Shown here piece after piece: positions 9,501 through 17,542 of a stretch of 64,000 nucleotides of DNA. The first letter of the stretch is position 1, and each line of letters opens with the position of its first letter. The stretch is taken from assembly GCA_958295935.1 (NCBI GenBank), contig OY282385.1:1240001-1304000 (forward strand). The letters run 5' to 3'. The notes under the pieces are model-generated. The model was given only the letters and a program-made list of their open reading frames with translations, searched no databases and was not told where the DNA came from. Origin of the DNA: an uncultured Dehalococcoidia bacterium (GTDB lineage: Bacteria; Chloroflexota; Dehalococcoidia; Lucifugimonadales; Lucifugimonadaceae). Both the position numbers and the translations under genes were made by a program.

Positions 9501-9697
9501 GCATCGCTCTGGGAGTAAAGGGCCCGCAAGCCGTGGAATCGGCCATTTCAGACTTCGCCGAATACGTCAAGCAGGAAACCCTGGCCGTCGAGTTGAGTTG
9601 CGATGCGGTCACTGACGCCCAGGGCAGCCAAACCCGCGACGTGGACGGCCACAAAGTCTCCATCACTCTGGCAAGACGCGCCGTCTCCCAGGAGTAG
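6521..9697 (+). CDS. ileS: Isoleucyl-tRNA synthetase
   Basis: This 1058-residue class I synthetase charges tRNA-Ile. The HIGH-box region is GPITANNPMGVHHAWGRT, the form seen in IleRS of several Gram-positive and Chloroflexota lineages. The KMSKS loop is present as MHKSKGN. Metal-binding Cys pairs occur in WCPRCGTG, CWRCNTEL, CSNCRK and CSECGAS, and the editing domain carries TTTPWTLAANVA. Length fits the ~1040-residue long IleRS type. It is transcribed away from tRNA-Gln. I see no T-box element in the 200 bp upstream. Confidence 0.97.
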   Translation: MKEHSDKRSFDPVEPRVDFVAMEERLLSWWYKSGIVEQYLRRNESSEKRFSFIDGPITANNPMGVHHAWGRTYKDLFLRFRNMQGYRQRFQNGFDGQGLWVEVEVEKEKGFNSKRDIEDYGVGRFVEDCKARVRHFAAVQTEQSKRLGYFMDWENSYHTMSDENNYTIWRFLKLCHERGWLYEGTDSMPWCPRCGTGLSQHEIVTEGYREITHDGVYLKLPLLDRPGEALLIWTTTPWTLAANVAAAVHPDHEYVKVRDANEALWLGSGRIDALEGGHEVLERARGSTLAGWRYRGPFDELPAQSDARDRHRVLLWNEVSEEEGTGIVHIAPGGGSEDFALGKEHGLPVIAPLDESGRYLEGFGRFSGLSASEVNSDIYESLRSKGVLYKVEEYRHRYPVCWRCNTELVFRVVDEWFISMDQLREPMMEATNRIRWEPPFGRERELDWLRNMHDWMISKKRYWGLALPIYKCSNCRKVDVIGSETELEERAVEGWDEFQGHSPHRPWLDAVKIACSECGASVSRIPDVGNPWLDAGIVTFSTLGYRNDPAYWSQWYPADWISESFPGQFRNWFYSLLAMSAALKNQEPTRAIFSYALMRDQDGEEMHKSKGNAIWFEDAAEKMGVDVMRWLYSRQNPSSNLNFGYGPGDEVRRRFLIPLWNVYSFFVTYANLDGWTPLQEEGKVNRSELDRWILSELNRLNLRMTDYLENWRPDYAAHAAEEFLDGLSNWYVRRSRRRFWKGEDDDDKRAAYSTLYTCLTTFSRLIAPFTPFVAEEMHRNLTAGWGVESRGSVHLEDWPTPNQSLIDEQLSQRTRLAMRLASLGRSARASARIRVRQPLSELSVELREEREKEYLPSIETQLLEELNVKRVVDATGTGRLSAWSVRPNLPVLGPKYGRQATEIRALLEEADASRIASLVESGEPVSLPGFVLDPGEVLVERTVPDGYAVAADAGYAAAVNTVLTDPLRAEGLAREVVRLVQNLRKSTGLEISDRIALGVKGPQAVESAISDFAEYVKQETLAVELSCDAVTDAQGSQTRDVDGHKVSITLARRAVSQE

Positions 9698-10274
9698 CGT
9701 CCAATAAGTCCCTGGCTCCTTCCCCCATTGAGGGGAGAGGCTCAAGCCGCCGAGCAGGCAAGGGATGCGCGAAGTGGCAGGGCGTGAGACGCGCCGACGT
9801 CGCAAAAGGTCTCCGACGAAGGAAAGAGCTCCTGGGCGTTCCCTACCAAGAGATGGCATAGAGAGCAGGAAGGGGCGCACACCGCGCCAATCCCGGTTCG
9901 CGGCCATTCGGCAAGGCGGTCCAAGAGGGCCGCTTCCCATCTCGAAACCCTTGCACAATCCCGCACTCCACGACGAAACTCCTCATATCCCACTCACTGC
10001 GCCCCTGGTCACTGCGCCGAAAAGCTAGCGGTGCCTCCAAGCGACTCCATTCGTCCGAGAAACTCATTTGATACCCTTCGCACGCCGTTCCACTACGGGA
10101 AGGAATCAAAAGAGACGCTCCCATGAACCTGTTCGCTACAGGGCTGCCGCCGGCGCCAATGGCCCATCCCACACGACCAATCAGGTCGAGGCCGTCTCAT
10201 ACGTTCCACCCAACCGTGAAATGCGTTGTCAGCGCGTCATACCCTGCTTGACGAATGCGATTTGATACTACACA
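9698..10274. other. Intergenic region, 577 bp, no gene recognised
   Basis: Short open frames are present on both strands, but none has recognisable protein features or a good ribosome site. An imperfect G/C-rich stem near 9718-9745 (CCCC, ATTGA, GGGG) may be the ileS terminator, but it lacks a U tract. The last bases before the next ATG contain TTGACG and GATACT, which could be part of a promoter with a very short leader. Nothing else is supported. Confidence 0.5.
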
Positions 10275-11621
10275 ATGACGGGCCAAGACTCTGATAATGG
10301 CAAGGACGTTTCGTCCGGGCAACCTTTGAGCGCGCCTGCCGAAACAAACATGGAGCATGCGACCGTGCCCCCAACAAACAAGAGACCCCTTAGGTCTAGG
10401 TCAGGTTTGATGAGATTGAGATTCATCCGCGCACTGGATGCTGAGGAACTTTCTATACTCGTCGCCTTGGCCGCCGTAGGGATCGTCATCGCGGCGTTTA
10501 TGGTGAGTGCGATGGGAGATACCCAGTCGGTCTCTGCCCAGGAAGTCGCGACCGCGTCTACCACTCCGACCGCCACCCCGACCCCCACGCCCATCCCCGA
10601 CCCGGAATTGAGGCTGTCGACCACTCTCGACGTGGACGTCGCCCCGCAGAATCTGGTGCTCCTGCCCGGCAGAAGCGTAGAACTAAGGGCAACCGCCTAC
10701 AACTCCGAGGACGACGAACTGCCTACTGACGCTCCGATTTCCTACGAGTGGTCAATCTCCTCAGGCGGAGGCTCGATTACAGGAAGTGGTGACTCAGCCA
10801 CCCTGACCGCTCCCGCTTCTGGAAGAGGCACAGTGACAGTCACCGTTACCCAAGGCGACGCCGAGGCCACCGGTACAACCAGTTTCGAGGTTCAGGTCAG
10901 CGCGCCAGTCCCCACTAGGGAAATCACTGACCCCTCCGGCGCAAGACCCACGATCCCATTCGAAAGCGACGTGCAAGGAATCTTGGTCTCCCCCACCGGC
11001 GGCGGCTCGATCGAAACTCCCGATGGAGTCACGGTTGAAGTCCTCAGGGGCGCCATCAACAACAGGTGGGCCGGACTGACAGTCAAGGTGCTTGATCCCT
11101 CCAGCGTGACCATCCCCAACTTCGTGGTGGGAAGCTTTGCAGCCGATATCAGGTTTACCGACTCGACGGGGCAGACGATACCTATCCGGACAGACGTTCC
11201 GGTAAAGGTCTGCCTGCCGTTCACCGAAGCCGACGTTAGCGCTGCATACGGCCAAATCAGGGGTATCCACGTGGCCCACCAGGTGGTCCCGGGGCAGTGG
11301 GTACACCACCCGCCGAACAACGATCCAGTGACGATGCGTACGTGCGCACAAGTCTCAGGCTTTAGTACTTTCTCAGTCACTCTCGACGTTGACCCGAACC
11401 CAACGCCGACGCCAACACCCGCGCCGCCCACGCCTACGCCGACGCCAACACCCACGCCTACGCCCACGCCAACACCTACGCCCGTGCCGCCGCCAACCGG
11501 TGACGCCACGGCAGGGCCGAACCTACTTGGCCTGTTTGCCGTAACCGGCACGCTAATGGTCATCATCGGGCTATTGGCCCTAAGGTGGACTATTCGCACT
11601 GGGCGAAGGCAAGAGGCCTAA
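10275..11621 (+). CDS. Membrane-anchored surface protein with Ig-like region and Pro-Thr stalk
   Basis: 448 residues, function unknown. A hydrophobic segment near residues 60-80 (ILVALAAVGIVIAAFMVSAM) follows a basic stretch and acts as a signal or anchor. A short PTPTP linker is next. An Ig-like region follows (SVELRATAYNSEDDELPTD...YEWSISSGGGSITGSG...TVTVTVTQGDAEATGTTSF), resembling bacterial Big-type domains. A second beta-rich region (SPTGGGSIETPDGVTVEV...FSTFSVTLDV) recalls ZU5-like extracellular domains. Then comes a ~45-residue Pro-Thr repeat stalk and a C-terminal transmembrane helix (LLGLFAVTGTLMVIIGLLAL) with a basic tail. The protein is probably exposed outside the membrane. A strong terminator hairpin follows. 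Confidence 0.75.
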   Translation: MTGQDSDNGKDVSSGQPLSAPAETNMEHATVPPTNKRPLRSRSGLMRLRFIRALDAEELSILVALAAVGIVIAAFMVSAMGDTQSVSAQEVATASTTPTATPTPTPIPDPELRLSTTLDVDVAPQNLVLLPGRSVELRATAYNSEDDELPTDAPISYEWSISSGGGSITGSGDSATLTAPASGRGTVTVTVTQGDAEATGTTSFEVQVSAPVPTREITDPSGARPTIPFESDVQGILVSPTGGGSIETPDGVTVEVLRGAINNRWAGLTVKVLDPSSVTIPNFVVGSFAADIRFTDSTGQTIPIRTDVPVKVCLPFTEADVSAAYGQIRGIHVAHQVVPGQWVHHPPNNDPVTMRTCAQVSGFSTFSVTLDVDPNPTPTPTPAPPTPTPTPTPTPTPTPTPTPVPPPTGDATAGPNLLGLFAVTGTLMVIIGLLALRWTIRTGRRQEA

Positions 11622-11662
11622 CGCAAAACGCAAAGCCTGTAGAACACAAGGCCGAGTGACGT

Positions 11663-11692
11663 AAGAGGGACCCGGATATCCGGGTCCCTCTT
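11663..11692 (+). terminator. Perfect 30-bp palindrome, likely intrinsic terminator
   Basis: Bases 11663-11692 form a perfect inverted repeat with centre GGATATCC, flanked by AAGAGGGACCC and its complement. It lies 42 bp after the stop of the surface-protein gene and is followed by a weak T-rich stretch (CTTCAGTTTTG). The placement between two genes of the same strand fits a terminator. Confidence 0.7.
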
Positions 11693-11819
11693 CAGTTTTG
11701 AGAACTAACCAGCGATAGAAGACTCCGCACAGGCCAGAAGCCGAAACCCCAAGCACGCGCACGCCTGTATCATCCTATGGCACGCGAACAACGGGAAACG
11801 ATGAGACGGAGCGACCCCC

Positions 11820-12575
11820 ATGACCAGCCGATTTGAGGTCTTGGCCGTCGAGGGCATCGGAGAGGTCAGGCAGGGAGACGACATAGCATCGCTCATTTCC
11901 AGCGCCGCACAGGGAACCGGTATCACAATATCCCCCGGAGACATAGTGGTCGTCGCACAGAAGATAGTCTCCAAGGCCGAAGGAGCCGTCCGCAGGCTCT
12001 CAGAAGCCAAGCCCGCGGCAGAGGCGCTCAGCCTCTCCAAACAGACCGGGAAAGACCCGGGATTGGTGCAAATCGTCCTCGACCAAGCCGTAAGAGTCGT
12101 GAGGGCCGTGAACGGGGTCCTCATAGTGGAGACCCGTCACGGCCTGATATGCGCCAACGCCGGGGTTGATTCCTCCAACGTCCCGGGAGACGACTGGGTA
12201 ACAGTCCTGCCCGCCAATCCAGACCGCTCCGCGGCTCTCATTCGCAAACGCATCGAAACGGAGTCGGGCGGCAGACTGGCCGTAATCATTTCCGATTCCT
12301 TCAACCGCCCTTGGCGAGAAGGCTCCATGAACATAGCCATAGGCGTAAGCGGATTTGAGCCTCTAACCGACCTGCGAGGCCGACCCGACGACAACGGGAG
12401 GGTCCTCAAGGCGACAGTGGTCTCGCTTGCCGATGAACTGGCGGCCGCAGCCCAAATAGTAATGGGAGAAACCGGGCGCACGCCTGTAGCAGTTATACGC
12501 GGCGTGGATTTCCTCCCTGCCGACGCTAACTCCGAAGTACTCCTAAGAAAGCCAGAGCGGGACCTGTTCCGATAG
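11820..12575 (+). CDS. cofE: Coenzyme F420-0:L-glutamate ligase
   Basis: 251 residues, full length for CofE, which adds gamma-linked glutamates to F420-0 using GTP. Visible family features are ISPGDIVVVAQKIVSKAEG near residue 38, the Asn/Ser-rich GVDSSNVPG (NAGVDxSN motif), IISDSFNRPWREG (the SDTFGRPWR motif that binds metal) and the C-terminal GVDFLPADANSEVLLRKPERDLFR. It implies F420 synthesis, but no other F420 gene is in this window. It stands alone between a terminator and the convergent small zinc protein gene, whose stop is only ~10 bp away. Confidence 0.93.
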   Translation: MTSRFEVLAVEGIGEVRQGDDIASLISSAAQGTGITISPGDIVVVAQKIVSKAEGAVRRLSEAKPAAEALSLSKQTGKDPGLVQIVLDQAVRVVRAVNGVLIVETRHGLICANAGVDSSNVPGDDWVTVLPANPDRSAALIRKRIETESGGRLAVIISDSFNRPWREGSMNIAIGVSGFEPLTDLRGRPDDNGRVLKATVVSLADELAAAAQIVMGETGRTPVAVIRGVDFLPADANSEVLLRKPERDLFR

Positions 12576-12584
12576 ACCCCTGGA

Positions 12585-12806
12585 TTACTTCGACTGGTTC
12601 GATTGGTCCGTGTTCCTGGTACCGTACCAGGAAGAATACTCAATAGAGTTCTTGAACTCTCGATTCTCGCCGCACTTACGGCAACGCCCCACGCTTACCG
12701 CACCGTTTGGCGGGTCGATGATCCAGTGATGAGTGCAACCATCCCCCCGCGCCTGCTTCTTGCGGCTGCCCCGCGTCCTGCTCGATCCCTTAGCCGGCGA
12801 ACTCAT
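12585..12806 (-). CDS. Small putative zinc-binding protein (HHW...CxxC)
   Basis: 73 residues. A basic N terminus rich in Ser, Arg and Lys is followed by CTHHWIIDPPNG, then VGRCRKCGENREFKNSIEYSSW. The Cys/His residues (C, H, H, then CxxC) could hold one zinc. I recognise similar short proteins (HHW-I-PNG...CxxCG...R-FxN) from memory of Chloroflexota genomes, where their role is unknown; this could not be checked here. The basic tail suggests a nucleic acid or ribosome partner, but that is a guess. The reading is much more protein-like than its antisense frames. Confidence 0.65.
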   Translation of the reverse strand: MSSPAKGSSRTRGSRKKQARGDGCTHHWIIDPPNGAVSVGRCRKCGENREFKNSIEYSSWYGTRNTDQSNQSK

Positions 12807-13012
12807 ACGCTAGTCCTCCCCAGACATTCTATCGATGGCTGCGGCGCCGCGGCTTGCCCGGCCCATCAGTACCCACAAAGTTGGCTGACACGACCCCACA
12901 AGATTTCGCCCGCACCCGCTCCATCGAACTTCCAATCTTCATTCTACCGCAGCAGCCGAGGACAGGGGGGAAATCAGGCCGAAGGGTATGACCCGCCAAA
13001 GAAATCCCCATG

Positions 13013-13042
13013 TTGACACTCTCCAATTTTTGCCTGTAATCT
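13013..13042 (+). promoter_or_regulatory. Sigma-70-type promoter ahead of the B12 riboswitch
   Basis: TTGACA at 13013-13018 matches the -35 consensus. TAATCT at 13037-13042 is a fair -10, with an 18-bp spacer. Transcription would begin near 13050, just ahead of the riboswitch. Confidence 0.65.
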
Positions 13043-13054
13043 CGCCCCAGTCAC

Positions 13055-13240
13055 GAATGCCAACCCAGCCCGGCGCTTTTCGAGAAACGAAAGGCCAAGA
13101 GGGAAAACGGTGAAAAATCCGTTGCGGTGGCGCCACTGTGACCGGTTAGCCGACCGCTGATGCCACTGTCCCTAAACCCACGGGGATGGGAAGGCGCGGG
13201 ACAGGCGATGATCCGGGAGCCAGGAGACCTGCCGGGCAGG
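13055..13240 (+). ncRNA. Cobalamin riboswitch controlling btuCFD
   Basis: The conserved core is easily read: AAGAGGGAA, then ACGGTGAAAAATCCGT, GCGGTGGCGCCACTGTGACC, a G-rich peripheral stem (GGGATGGGAAGGCGCGGGACA), GATGATCCGGGAGCC and the B12 box AGCCAGGAGACCTGCC at 13218-13233. It ends about 10 bases before the putative GTG start of btuC, so it can hide the ribosome site when cobalamin is bound. Confidence 0.95.
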
Positions 13241-13245
13241 GCTGA

Positions 13246-14490
13246 GTGGCCGCTCCTCGCCTAGGGAGCGACTCAGGTAGCGGCTCTGCACCCATACCCC
13301 GCGGCGCAGGTCAAGCCTCCGTCCCCTGGCGCGATTCGGCCAGGGATTTGCAATTGCAGGCAGGACGGATCAGCGTTCCGGACCCGCAACCGGACAAGAG
13401 CGGCGCTTCGCCGCGCCGCGCCAAGGGCATAGTCTCATCACGCGGGCTCATCGGCTCTCCGGTACTCCGCCGGCTAGCCGCCGGATCGGCCTTGCTAGCC
13501 GCCGCCGTAGCGGTTCTTGCAGTTATCGCAGCCTCGATAGGTCCCTACTCGATACCACCCTCGCACACCATAGACGTCCTGCTGGATCAGTTCGGACTGG
13601 CCGAAAGCCAAGCCAGCAACACCGAGCAGGCCATCATTCAAACCATAAGGCTGCCCCGCATTGCCCTGGCGATCATAGTCGGCGCGGCCCTCGGAGTCGC
13701 AGGGGCAATCATGCAAGGGCTGTTCAGGAACCCAATGGCCGACCCCGGCATCATCGGCGTCTCCACCGGCGGCGCGCTGGGCGCCGTTGCAGCCATAGCG
13801 GTGGGAGCCCAAGCCGCATTCTCTCTGGCCCTTCCCGCCATGGCCTTCGCCGGAGCAGGCGGCGCACTGGCCTTGGTATACGCGGTGGCTTCCGCGGGAG
13901 GAAGATTTTCCATGGCCGCACTGCTGCTCGCCGGCGTAGCCGTCAGTGCATTCATCGCGGCAATCATCTCCGCCATCGTCCTCTTCACGGAAAATCGCGA
14001 TGCTCAGCGGGAGATGATCTTCTGGCTCGCAGGAGGACTCGATGCCTCCAGATGGAATGAGGTGCGCCTGGCCGGGCCTCTGGTCCTGGGCGGCGTAGCG
14101 GCCGCCGTGCTCCTGTCCAGAGACCTGAACTTGCTGATGGTGAGCGAGGAGGAGGCGCGGGCGCTGGGTGTGCGAGTCGGGCTGACCAGGAACGTATTGC
14201 TCGTGGCCGCATCCCTCATCACCGGTACCGCAGTGGCTTTCTCCGGGACTATCGCATTCGTAGGCCTCGTCGTTCCCCACGCGCTCCGGCTGGTAACCGG
14301 CGCAGACCACCGCGTACTAGTGCCTCTAAGCGCTCTCGGAGGCGCCCTCTTTCTGCTCGCAGCGGATACGGCAGCGCGAGTCCTGATAGCCCCTGCGGAA
14401 GTGAGGGTCGGAATAATCACCGCCTTTGCGGGAGCCCCGTTCTTTCTCTTTCTCCTGATCCGCAACAAGTCGCGAGCAAGCCTGCTCTAG
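13246..14490 (+). CDS. btuC: Vitamin B12 ABC transporter permease (BtuC/FecCD family)
   Basis: 414 residues. From about residue 80 the protein is a FecCD-family permease of about ten helices: IRLPRIALAIIVGAALGVAGAIMQGLFRNPMADPGIIGVSTGGALG is the classic N-terminal signature, and FSGTIAFVGLVVPHALRLVTGADHR is the cytoplasmic coupling region. The first ~65 residues are extra and polar. A GTG just after the riboswitch is taken as start, but an internal TTG (at LQLQAG) could be used instead. The cobalamin riboswitch upstream and btuF/btuD downstream assign B12 or cobinamide as substrate. Confidence 0.92.
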   Translation: MAAPRLGSDSGSGSAPIPRGAGQASVPWRDSARDLQLQAGRISVPDPQPDKSGASPRRAKGIVSSRGLIGSPVLRRLAAGSALLAAAVAVLAVIAASIGPYSIPPSHTIDVLLDQFGLAESQASNTEQAIIQTIRLPRIALAIIVGAALGVAGAIMQGLFRNPMADPGIIGVSTGGALGAVAAIAVGAQAAFSLALPAMAFAGAGGALALVYAVASAGGRFSMAALLLAGVAVSAFIAAIISAIVLFTENRDAQREMIFWLAGGLDASRWNEVRLAGPLVLGGVAAAVLLSRDLNLLMVSEEEARALGVRVGLTRNVLLVAASLITGTAVAFSGTIAFVGLVVPHALRLVTGADHRVLVPLSALGGALFLLAADTAARVLIAPAEVRVGIITAFAGAPFFLFLLIRNKSRASLL

Positions 14491-14530
14491 CCGAGCAAGG
14501 AATGAGCCGCCTGCCGGAAGGCGATGACCT

Positions 14531-15694
14531 TTGAAGACGATCAACCGCTTTCGCATCCCCGTCCTGGCCGTTGCCATAGCTTGCGCAATGCTTGCAAGCG
14601 CCGCGTCATGCGGGGGAAATTCTCCCATGCCGGATGAGGCCGTCAGCAATCCAACGGCCGCGCCCCCGGCCACCGCGACCCCGGTTCTCACGCCAACACA
14701 GAAGCCAACCCCAAAGCCAACGCCAAAGCCAACCCCCACTACACCCCCTTCCCAAACTCCTGCGCCCTACCCGGCAGTGGCAGGAATCGTGGACGCCTCG
14801 AACCTCGGATGGCCGCGACAGGTCGAAACCTCCGAAGGGGTCGTGACCATCGAGTCGCCCCCGCAACGGATACATACTCTCTCACTCGGACACGACGAGA
14901 TCATCGCCGCGCTCGTCGGGCCGAGGCGATTCTCAGGAATCGGATCGTTCACCGCCAATCCGACCTACTCCAATATCGCGGACGAGGTTGTTGGCCTCGA
15001 GAAAGTAACGCGGGACGCGGAAGAGGTATTGGGACTGGAGCCGGACCTCGTAGTCGCCTCCAAATTCTCCAAGGCCGACCTCATCGACCTCATTGAAGAG
15101 GCCGGGGTTCCGGTGGTACGCGCCGCGCTGGAAAGTTCCGCAGAGGGAAACATCCCCAACATCCTACTGCTGGGCTACCTGCTCGGAGCGGAAGAGAGAG
15201 CGCTGCAACTCGCCGCCGAGATACAAGAGCGGCTGTCCATCGTTTCGGAAAAAGTTCCGCAACCTGGAGACCCTGACAGGCCGGCCGTTCTTTCCATTGC
15301 GCGCTTCGCGGACGCTATCAGCGCAGCCGGAGACGGCTCGACAGAGGGCGGAATCATCTCAGCCGCGGGCGCGGTCAATGCGGCTGCACGAGACGGCATC
15401 TCAGGCCATCAGACGGTAAGCATAGAATCCATCGCAGCCATGAACCCAAACCTCATACTCATCACCCAGCCCGAACCCGGCGCGTCCCGGCTGAGGGAAG
15501 AACTGCTCCGCGACCCCGCTCTTGCAAACGTGCCCGCAATAGCGGATGAACGAGTGGTCATTGCCGACCCGCGACGCTACACGACGCTGTCTCATTGGAA
15601 CGTGCGGGGCGTAGAGCAGACCGCCGTGCTGCTATACCCGGAACGATTCCGCGACGTTCGCTTCGAAGATTTCGATCCCTTCCAAGGCAAGTAA
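14531..15694 (+). CDS. btuF: Cobalamin-binding lipoprotein of the B12 ABC transporter
   Basis: 387 residues, TTG start. The N-terminal signal ends in a lipobox (ASAASC) so the protein is probably lipid-anchored outside the membrane. A Pro-Thr-Lys repeat linker (TPKPTPKPTP) follows. The binding domain begins near residue 90 and fits the BtuF/FepB periplasmic-binding family: VTIESPPQRIHTLSLGHDEIIAALVG, LGLEPDLVVASKFSKADLIDLIEEAGVPV, and IAAMNPNLILITQP. It lies 40 bp after btuC and just before btuD, under the same riboswitch. Confidence 0.9.
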   Translation: MKTINRFRIPVLAVAIACAMLASAASCGGNSPMPDEAVSNPTAAPPATATPVLTPTQKPTPKPTPKPTPTTPPSQTPAPYPAVAGIVDASNLGWPRQVETSEGVVTIESPPQRIHTLSLGHDEIIAALVGPRRFSGIGSFTANPTYSNIADEVVGLEKVTRDAEEVLGLEPDLVVASKFSKADLIDLIEEAGVPVVRAALESSAEGNIPNILLLGYLLGAEERALQLAAEIQERLSIVSEKVPQPGDPDRPAVLSIARFADAISAAGDGSTEGGIISAAGAVNAAARDGISGHQTVSIESIAAMNPNLILITQPEPGASRLREELLRDPALANVPAIADERVVIADPRRYTTLSHWNVRGVEQTAVLLYPERFRDVRFEDFDPFQGK

Positions 15695-15708
15695 GTGTCC
15701 GAAGAACT

Positions 15709-16989
15709 ATGAGCGCGGCCCAGCCAGGGAAGGCCCCGGTGTTGGCAGCCCGCAACCTGTGCGTAAAGCTGGGCCGCGCCACGGTTCTCCAATCCGTGTC
15801 CTTTGAGGCGAGGCCGGGCGAACTCGCCGGCTTGATCGGTCCCAACGGCGCCGGCAAGAGCACCCTGCTTCGAGCGCTCGCCGGGCTGCTTGACGCCGAC
15901 ACAGGATCCGTACGGTTCGGACAGACCGAGTTGAGCCGCGTGCCCGCGCGCGAACGGGCGCGAAGCATATCCTTCATGCCGCAGCGCGAAGCCACACACC
16001 CCTTCACCGCGCTCGAAACCGTCCTCATGGGTAGATATCCCCACCTCGGCCGCTTTGAACTGGAAGGAATCAACGACCGCCGGATCGCCCGCGAGGAGAT
16101 GAGAAAAACGCGTACCGACGGCTTCGAGAACCGGCAAATGGACACCCTCTCCGGCGGAGAGAAGCAGCGCGTGATGCTGGCCCGAACTATTGCACAGCAA
16201 GCCCAGGTGATGCTGCTAGACGAGCCTACCGCCAGCCTCGACCTCAAATACCGCCTGGAGATGATGGAGTTGCTGCGCTCTGAAACTGCCCGAGGCAAAC
16301 TAGCGGTGGTCGCAGCCCTGCACGACCTGTCCCTGGCCGCCAGGTACTGCGACCGGCTGACGTTGATGTCCCGCGGCGCCATCGCGGCCGAGGGCCCCCC
16401 GGCTGAGGCGCTCACGCCGGAGAATCTGCGGACGGCCTTCGGAATAGAGGCCATCATCGAGCCCGACCCCGTCACCGGCAGGCCCCAGGTGTCACTGCTC
16501 GGCCCGTCAGACCCGCAATCCGGGGCCAACCGCCAAAAGGACGTACGCGTGCATCTGATCTGCGGAGCAGGATCCGGAAGAGACTTGATGCGGCAACTCG
16601 TCAGCGCCGGATACGCCGTCACCGCAGGCGTGCTCGGCCTTGGTGACACCGACCGCGAGACTGCGGAAATTCTGGGCGTGCCTTTCGTTCCAGCCCCGCC
16701 CTTTTCGCCAATCGAGGACGCACAACATGAAAGGCATCTCGCGCTTGTCCGCTCCGCGGACATCGCGGCCCTGTGCAGCATGGCCGTCGGCCCAAACAAT
16801 CTTCGCAATCTGAAGGCCGCGCACTCCGCGAAGCAATTGGTGATCATCGAAGGGCCGCCGTTCCAGGAACTCGACTACACCGACGGGGCCGCGACCGCCC
16901 TGCGAAGCAGGTTGGCGGAGCGATGGCCCGTGGAACAGGGGAGCCAACTGCTGCGCCGCCTCGCGAGGGAACTTACCCCGGAGCCTTGA
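15709..16989 (+). CDS. btuD: B12 ABC transporter ATPase with an extra C-terminal domain
   Basis: About 426 residues from the ATG at 15709; an upstream start would overlap btuF. The first ~250 residues are a FecE/BtuD-type ATPase: Walker A GPNGAGKS, signature LSGGEKQRV, Walker B VMLLDEPTASLD, switch His in ALHDLS. The remaining ~170 residues form a second domain: VHLICGAGSGRDLMRQLVSAGYAVTAGVLGLGDTD...EILGVPFVPAPPFSPI...LVIIEGPPFQELDYTDG. Such tails occur on some B12 transporter ATPases, and I do not know a proven function for them. Its last 17 bp overlap the convergent cobU gene. Confidence 0.88.
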   Translation: MSAAQPGKAPVLAARNLCVKLGRATVLQSVSFEARPGELAGLIGPNGAGKSTLLRALAGLLDADTGSVRFGQTELSRVPARERARSISFMPQREATHPFTALETVLMGRYPHLGRFELEGINDRRIAREEMRKTRTDGFENRQMDTLSGGEKQRVMLARTIAQQAQVMLLDEPTASLDLKYRLEMMELLRSETARGKLAVVAALHDLSLAARYCDRLTLMSRGAIAAEGPPAEALTPENLRTAFGIEAIIEPDPVTGRPQVSLLGPSDPQSGANRQKDVRVHLICGAGSGRDLMRQLVSAGYAVTAGVLGLGDTDRETAEILGVPFVPAPPFSPIEDAQHERHLALVRSADIAALCSMAVGPNNLRNLKAAHSAKQLVIIEGPPFQELDYTDGAATALRSRLAERWPVEQGSQLLRRLARELTPEP

Positions 16990-17542
16990 TCCGATTCGGT
17001 ATCCCGGCCACCACCTGCCAGACGATATCCGCTCGACTCGCAACCGCCTGATTCACCTCACCCTGGAGGTCCGCAAAAACCGCCCCCAGTCGCGTCGGAG
17101 GCGCAACGCCGCACCCCGCCTCGTTCGTCACGATGACGACCGGCCGCTCCGAATCGCGAAGAGCGGCAAACAAGCTCGCAAGGCCATTCTCTACCCCGGA
17201 ACGCGCTCGCTCCTCGAATCCCGGCGCATCCGAATCCCCGCACTCCAACATGATGTTGCTGATCCATACGCTCAGGCAATCGGCTATCGCAGCCGCCTCA
17301 TCCCCCGGCTTCAGCAGGGCATCCCCAATATCCAACGGCGCCTCTATGGTGCGCCAATGACCGGGCCGTTCGCTGCGGTGCCGATCGATGCGCATCGAAA
17401 GGTGCGATGAAGCATCCGCGCGGGCGGTCGCGATGAAGCGCACCGCCTTATCCTCCGCAAACCGGGAAGCCAGAGAGGCCGCAAAGCCACTCTTGCCAGA
17501 GCGCACCCCTCCGATGACGAGCGCGACCGTTGCAACCATCAT
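16973..17542 (-). CDS. cobU: Adenosylcobinamide kinase / adenosylcobinamide-phosphate guanylyltransferase
   Basis: About 189 residues from the ATG at 17542, which overlaps the cobQ stop (ATGATG/TGA). The P-loop GGVRSGKS near residue 11, the ATARADASSHLSMRIDRHRSERP region (with the guanylylated His of the family) and VIVTNEAGCGVAP are typical of CobU/CobP. It phosphorylates and then activates cobinamide with GTP for joining to the lower ligand. Last gene of the cob operon, convergent with btuD. A longer reading that starts at 17749 has a low-complexity N terminus and is unlikely. Confidence 0.93.
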   Translation of the reverse strand: MMVATVALVIGGVRSGKSGFAASLASRFAEDKAVRFIATARADASSHLSMRIDRHRSERPGHWRTIEAPLDIGDALLKPGDEAAAIADCLSVWISNIMLECGDSDAPGFEERARSGVENGLASLFAALRDSERPVVIVTNEAGCGVAPPTRLGAVFADLQGEVNQAVASRADIVWQVVAGIPNRIKAPG

